From assembly GCA_905250075.1 (NCBI GenBank), contig CAJNOP010000033.1:363654-427653 (forward strand): 64,000 bases of DNA. The letters run 5' to 3'. Below are positions 61,026 to 64,000 of this stretch, one piece after another. Below the pieces are notes generated by a model, which saw only the letters and a list, made by a program, of their open reading frames with translations, ran no database searches and was not told the origin of the DNA. Source of the stretch: Rotaria sp. Silwood1. Taxonomy: Eukaryota; Rotifera; Eurotatoria; Philodinida; Philodinidae. The translations under genes and the position numbers were made by a program. Every line of letters starts with the position of its first letter. Position 1 is the first letter of the stretch.

Positions 61026-64000
61026 AAAGTCAACGTCAACGTCAATAACAATTGTTAAGAAACATTTTTTTTTAATCTTTTTTTCCACCGCAGAAAATAT
61101 GTAAATTGAAGTCTTCTATCTCATGGTTACCTAACTCGATTTTGTTGAAATACTAAAAATATCAACATCAAATTAATGTCTGTGCATCCTGTGAATTTCT
61201 CAATGAAATAATTTTTTTAAACAAAAAAAATAAATCTTCCTGAAACTGATTATGTTTCTAATTATTCAAAGTTGTTAATTTGGAATAGCCATGTAGAATT
61301 GTCAAATTACATTTGATTACCGTTCATTGATAATATTTAAAATGAGATGAAACTATGCTTTAGATACGCTTGTTAATGAGACAAATAGACATAACAAGTC
61401 TACTAACGAAGTCCTATATGACAAGGATGTTTTGTGTATGATAAAAAGTCGAATCTTGTTTCACATACATCATTGTTGCACAAAATGTGTTTGTTGAAGA
61501 ATCTAAGGTAGTAAAATAATATTATCAAAAGACCTTAGAAGAATAAATGAAACAAGATTTGTTTATTGATTTGATCAAAACTACAATCCATTGTTCATTG
61601 AAATAGAAAAGTCCTTCACATTAAACATTTTCAAATTAAAAAGAAATAAAATACATATGCAAGGTAAGTAGTGACGAATCATTATATATTGACGAACAAT
61701 GTTATATTTGAAGTATGAACAGATAACGATCAATTGAAGTATGATCTATCAGTATTAAAGTAATCATTCTGAAAAAATAATCAGATCACAAATCAAACTT
61801 CGCAAAAAACGTATCTAATTCAAATAAAAAAAGACTTCAAATAGAAAGAAAGATTATTTTTCTGATAAATGATTTTGTAAAAATTTTCATTTTTTTTCAA
61901 CTTATACATTTTTCTTTTTAGGCATAGTATGAAGAATGCTTTGCGAAAGATGTTTTTTCATTATTAAAAATGAATTTGCGAAATTCTTCTCAATCATTTT
62001 CTTTTGAAGTACGCAATAGTTGTTTTTGTTTTTTTCTTCTGACGAAAAAAATTTATGCTCAGAGCCATAGATATGATCAATATGAAGTGTCCAGCAGCAT
62101 ATATGTCACATAAAACTAAGTTGTCTCGATCAAAACACAAAAATGTTTCTAGAGCTTGTATATATCAGATTTTTAAAATTTCTTAACAAAATTCTAAGTC
62201 TTCTAATGTGTCAACAACCCTAGTCAATCTTTAGATGACTTAATTTTCTTTAGATTATAACTGTTCACTAAACAAAAAAAATCATACCAATCTTAAAGTT
62301 GCCAATAATCAAATATACAATAGAATATTGTTTTGCAGTGGTATAATTCTCCCATTTGAATCAAAAATTCAGATGAAATCACACAGCTCTTAATATAAAA
62401 TCCATCCTTTCTGTTTACATTTTGCATGAAAGTCTATTGTATCAATGCAAAAAATATCTTTAATTCTCATTGAGAAAAAACTTGATCTACTTTTGTACAC
62501 CATATTCAAAACACTAGAAGTGACAAAAACATATGAAACGATATGAAAAAAAATGTGCAGTTAGCATATATCATACATACACGCCATCTATACGATTGCA
62601 AGAAAGATATTTTCATCAGTATGATGATTTGAAATAATAATAAAATTCTAAAACATGTTTTAATTATAATATATTTCATTTATAAGAACTTTTTTTGTAC
62701 ATGAAGGCAAAACATTGCTTATCCCCACCAATCAATAAATCCACTGTGTAGTTTATATAGTTGAACTCGAAATAACATTCCCCATTTTTTGTGTTCGATT
62801 CACCTTGAACACTATCTCCCTATTGAACTCCAGATTACTTCAGATATTCGCTATAGAACCCTGTATAAAGAACACATTTATCATAGTCAGTAAGTATAAA
62901 AGTAATTTTTACGTTATTAATTGGATATGATGACTTTTAACCCTCTTTACTGAAACATTCGTGTTGACTATCAATGTCTGATCCATAACTAAACTTATTT
63001 TTTCTTTTTCTTCTGAATGCTGAATAATTTCTTTTTTCTCTTTGTAGGTTTTGTGAAGATCCACATGAACTTATTTATTATCTCCAATTGCATATGTTGC
63101 TAATTATGTTATTTCACTAAATAATAAGAATTTTTCAAATAGTCATCATCTAATATTTTTTGTTTGCATATATAAATAATTACAATCGATAGAATATGAT
63201 GAGTAACAATTGATCGTGTTTCACCTGATGCAGCTGATTAAATTTTTTTGAATCAAAACTGATTCTATCGATTTAATTTCTTTTAGAAAGATTTTGATCT
63301 GTCTCTGATTAAATTTCTGTTTCGATGATGAATAATAATATCGCATGTATTACTTGAATAAAATCATGAGAAGAAATAGGGTCTGAGAACAGATATGAAT
63401 TTGATTTGGGACAGATAAGAAAAAGAACTTATATAACATGTGTTACTTGGTATTCTTAGTACCGAATACAATTACGCGATTTGTGATGTTTATGTTCAAT
63501 AATTCAGCTTCACGAAAATCAAATTGAAATAGCTTTTATTTTGATATAAAATTTAACTCATTTTCAGGCTTAAAATAAACTTTTGATTGCACGTGATTCT
63601 TAATCTATGGATGGTACAAGGTCAAAATCATGTTTGAATATCAACTTATAGAGCATATTTTGAACTCTCAGCGAATGTAAATGCTCTCCTAAAATATCAC
63701 AATTTGTATCGATGAATTTTGCTTATTTTTGAGCTAATAAACACTTGTCGATCTTTATCTTTCGATAGATGAAAAACGTTGATAGTATCAAACAGCATCA
63801 TAAAAAAAGATTGAGAAGATCTCAAATTAAATAGCTATCTTTTGGGACAAAGAAAAAATTTCTTTTCATTGTAATCCAAATGAGAACCTAAAGTGCAAAA
63901 TCAAAACATACTTGTCATATTAAGCATCTCGCAATATTTTCATTTTTGTTTTATCTACAAATGTGTCAAATCTTCAATCTTTGATACCCAAAATTTGTTT
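61026..64000. other. Intergenic, nothing recognised
   Basis: AT-rich DNA. One acceptor-preceded open stretch at 63048-63119 could be an exon, but nothing else supports it. No RNA gene or clear element end seen. Confidence 0.4.

Noticed and set aside
1-64000. CRISPR arrays, bacterial operons, tRNA or rRNA genes
   Set aside because: The DNA is eukaryotic; no regular spacer arrays, cloverleaf sequences with A/B boxes, or rRNA signatures were seen by eye. A covariance-model scan would be needed to exclude tRNAs fully.
1-64000. LTR retrotransposons, LINEs or virus-derived elements
   Set aside because: No reverse transcriptase, integrase, capsid or long direct terminal repeats were recognised; the repeats found are all DNA-transposon types.

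Overview
The window is eukaryotic nuclear DNA: AT-rich, with intron-bearing genes, short (about 45-100 bp) GT-AG introns plus a few kilobase-long ones, and strongly A/T-ending codons. The protein set (metazoan DLST, Rab10, TJAP1-like, FBXO33, class I aldolase, M13 peptidase, intermediate filament protein), a divergent lineage-type rhodopsin-like GPCR with ATSRFF where DRY is usual, TGTGGG-like repeat blocks and a dense load of hAT and TA-flanked MITE relics suggest a bdelloid rotifer (Rotaria/Adineta type). That assignment is inference from composition and family knowledge, not from a marker gene. One assembly gap (649 N) lies at 16558-17206.

Layout. 1-5515: no recognisable gene. 5516-10658 (+): DLST, the E2 of the 2-oxoglutarate dehydrogenase complex, ten exons, with a 2.6 kb intron carrying an inverted-repeat element. 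11333-13566 (+): Rab10-like GTPase. 14049-14920 (-): single-exon GPCR interrupted by a one-base slip in an A10 run. 15.6-26.3 kb: gene-poor transposon graveyard holding the gap, one clean hAT element with an 8-bp target duplication, several hAT ends with self-palindromic subterminal repeats, a large head-to-head TGTGGG/CCCACA block, and two TA-flanked foldback MITEs. 26884-29303 (-): TJAP1-like coiled-coil protein. 30067-33733 (-): FBXO33. 37624-40058 (+): class I fructose-bisphosphate aldolase. 42913-46673 (-): M13 (neprilysin-like) ectoenzyme that has lost both zinc/catalytic motifs. 48632-57111 (-): DUF4062-NACHT STAND ATPase with a Cys-rich C-terminus, whose 3.6 kb intron contains a complete antisense gene (51199-53360, +) for a divergent intermediate filament protein. 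60698-61025 (+): an unrecognised 69-residue protein. The rest is AT-rich intergenic DNA.

Exon models were built by reading splice sites and checking phase at each junction; every multi-exon model listed closes in frame. The genes do not form a pathway cluster; they look like ordinary dispersed metazoan genes. The most unusual items are the zinc-site-dead M13 protein, the NACHT protein with a zinc-knuckle tail, the nested intermediate filament gene, and the head-to-head telomere-like repeat block.
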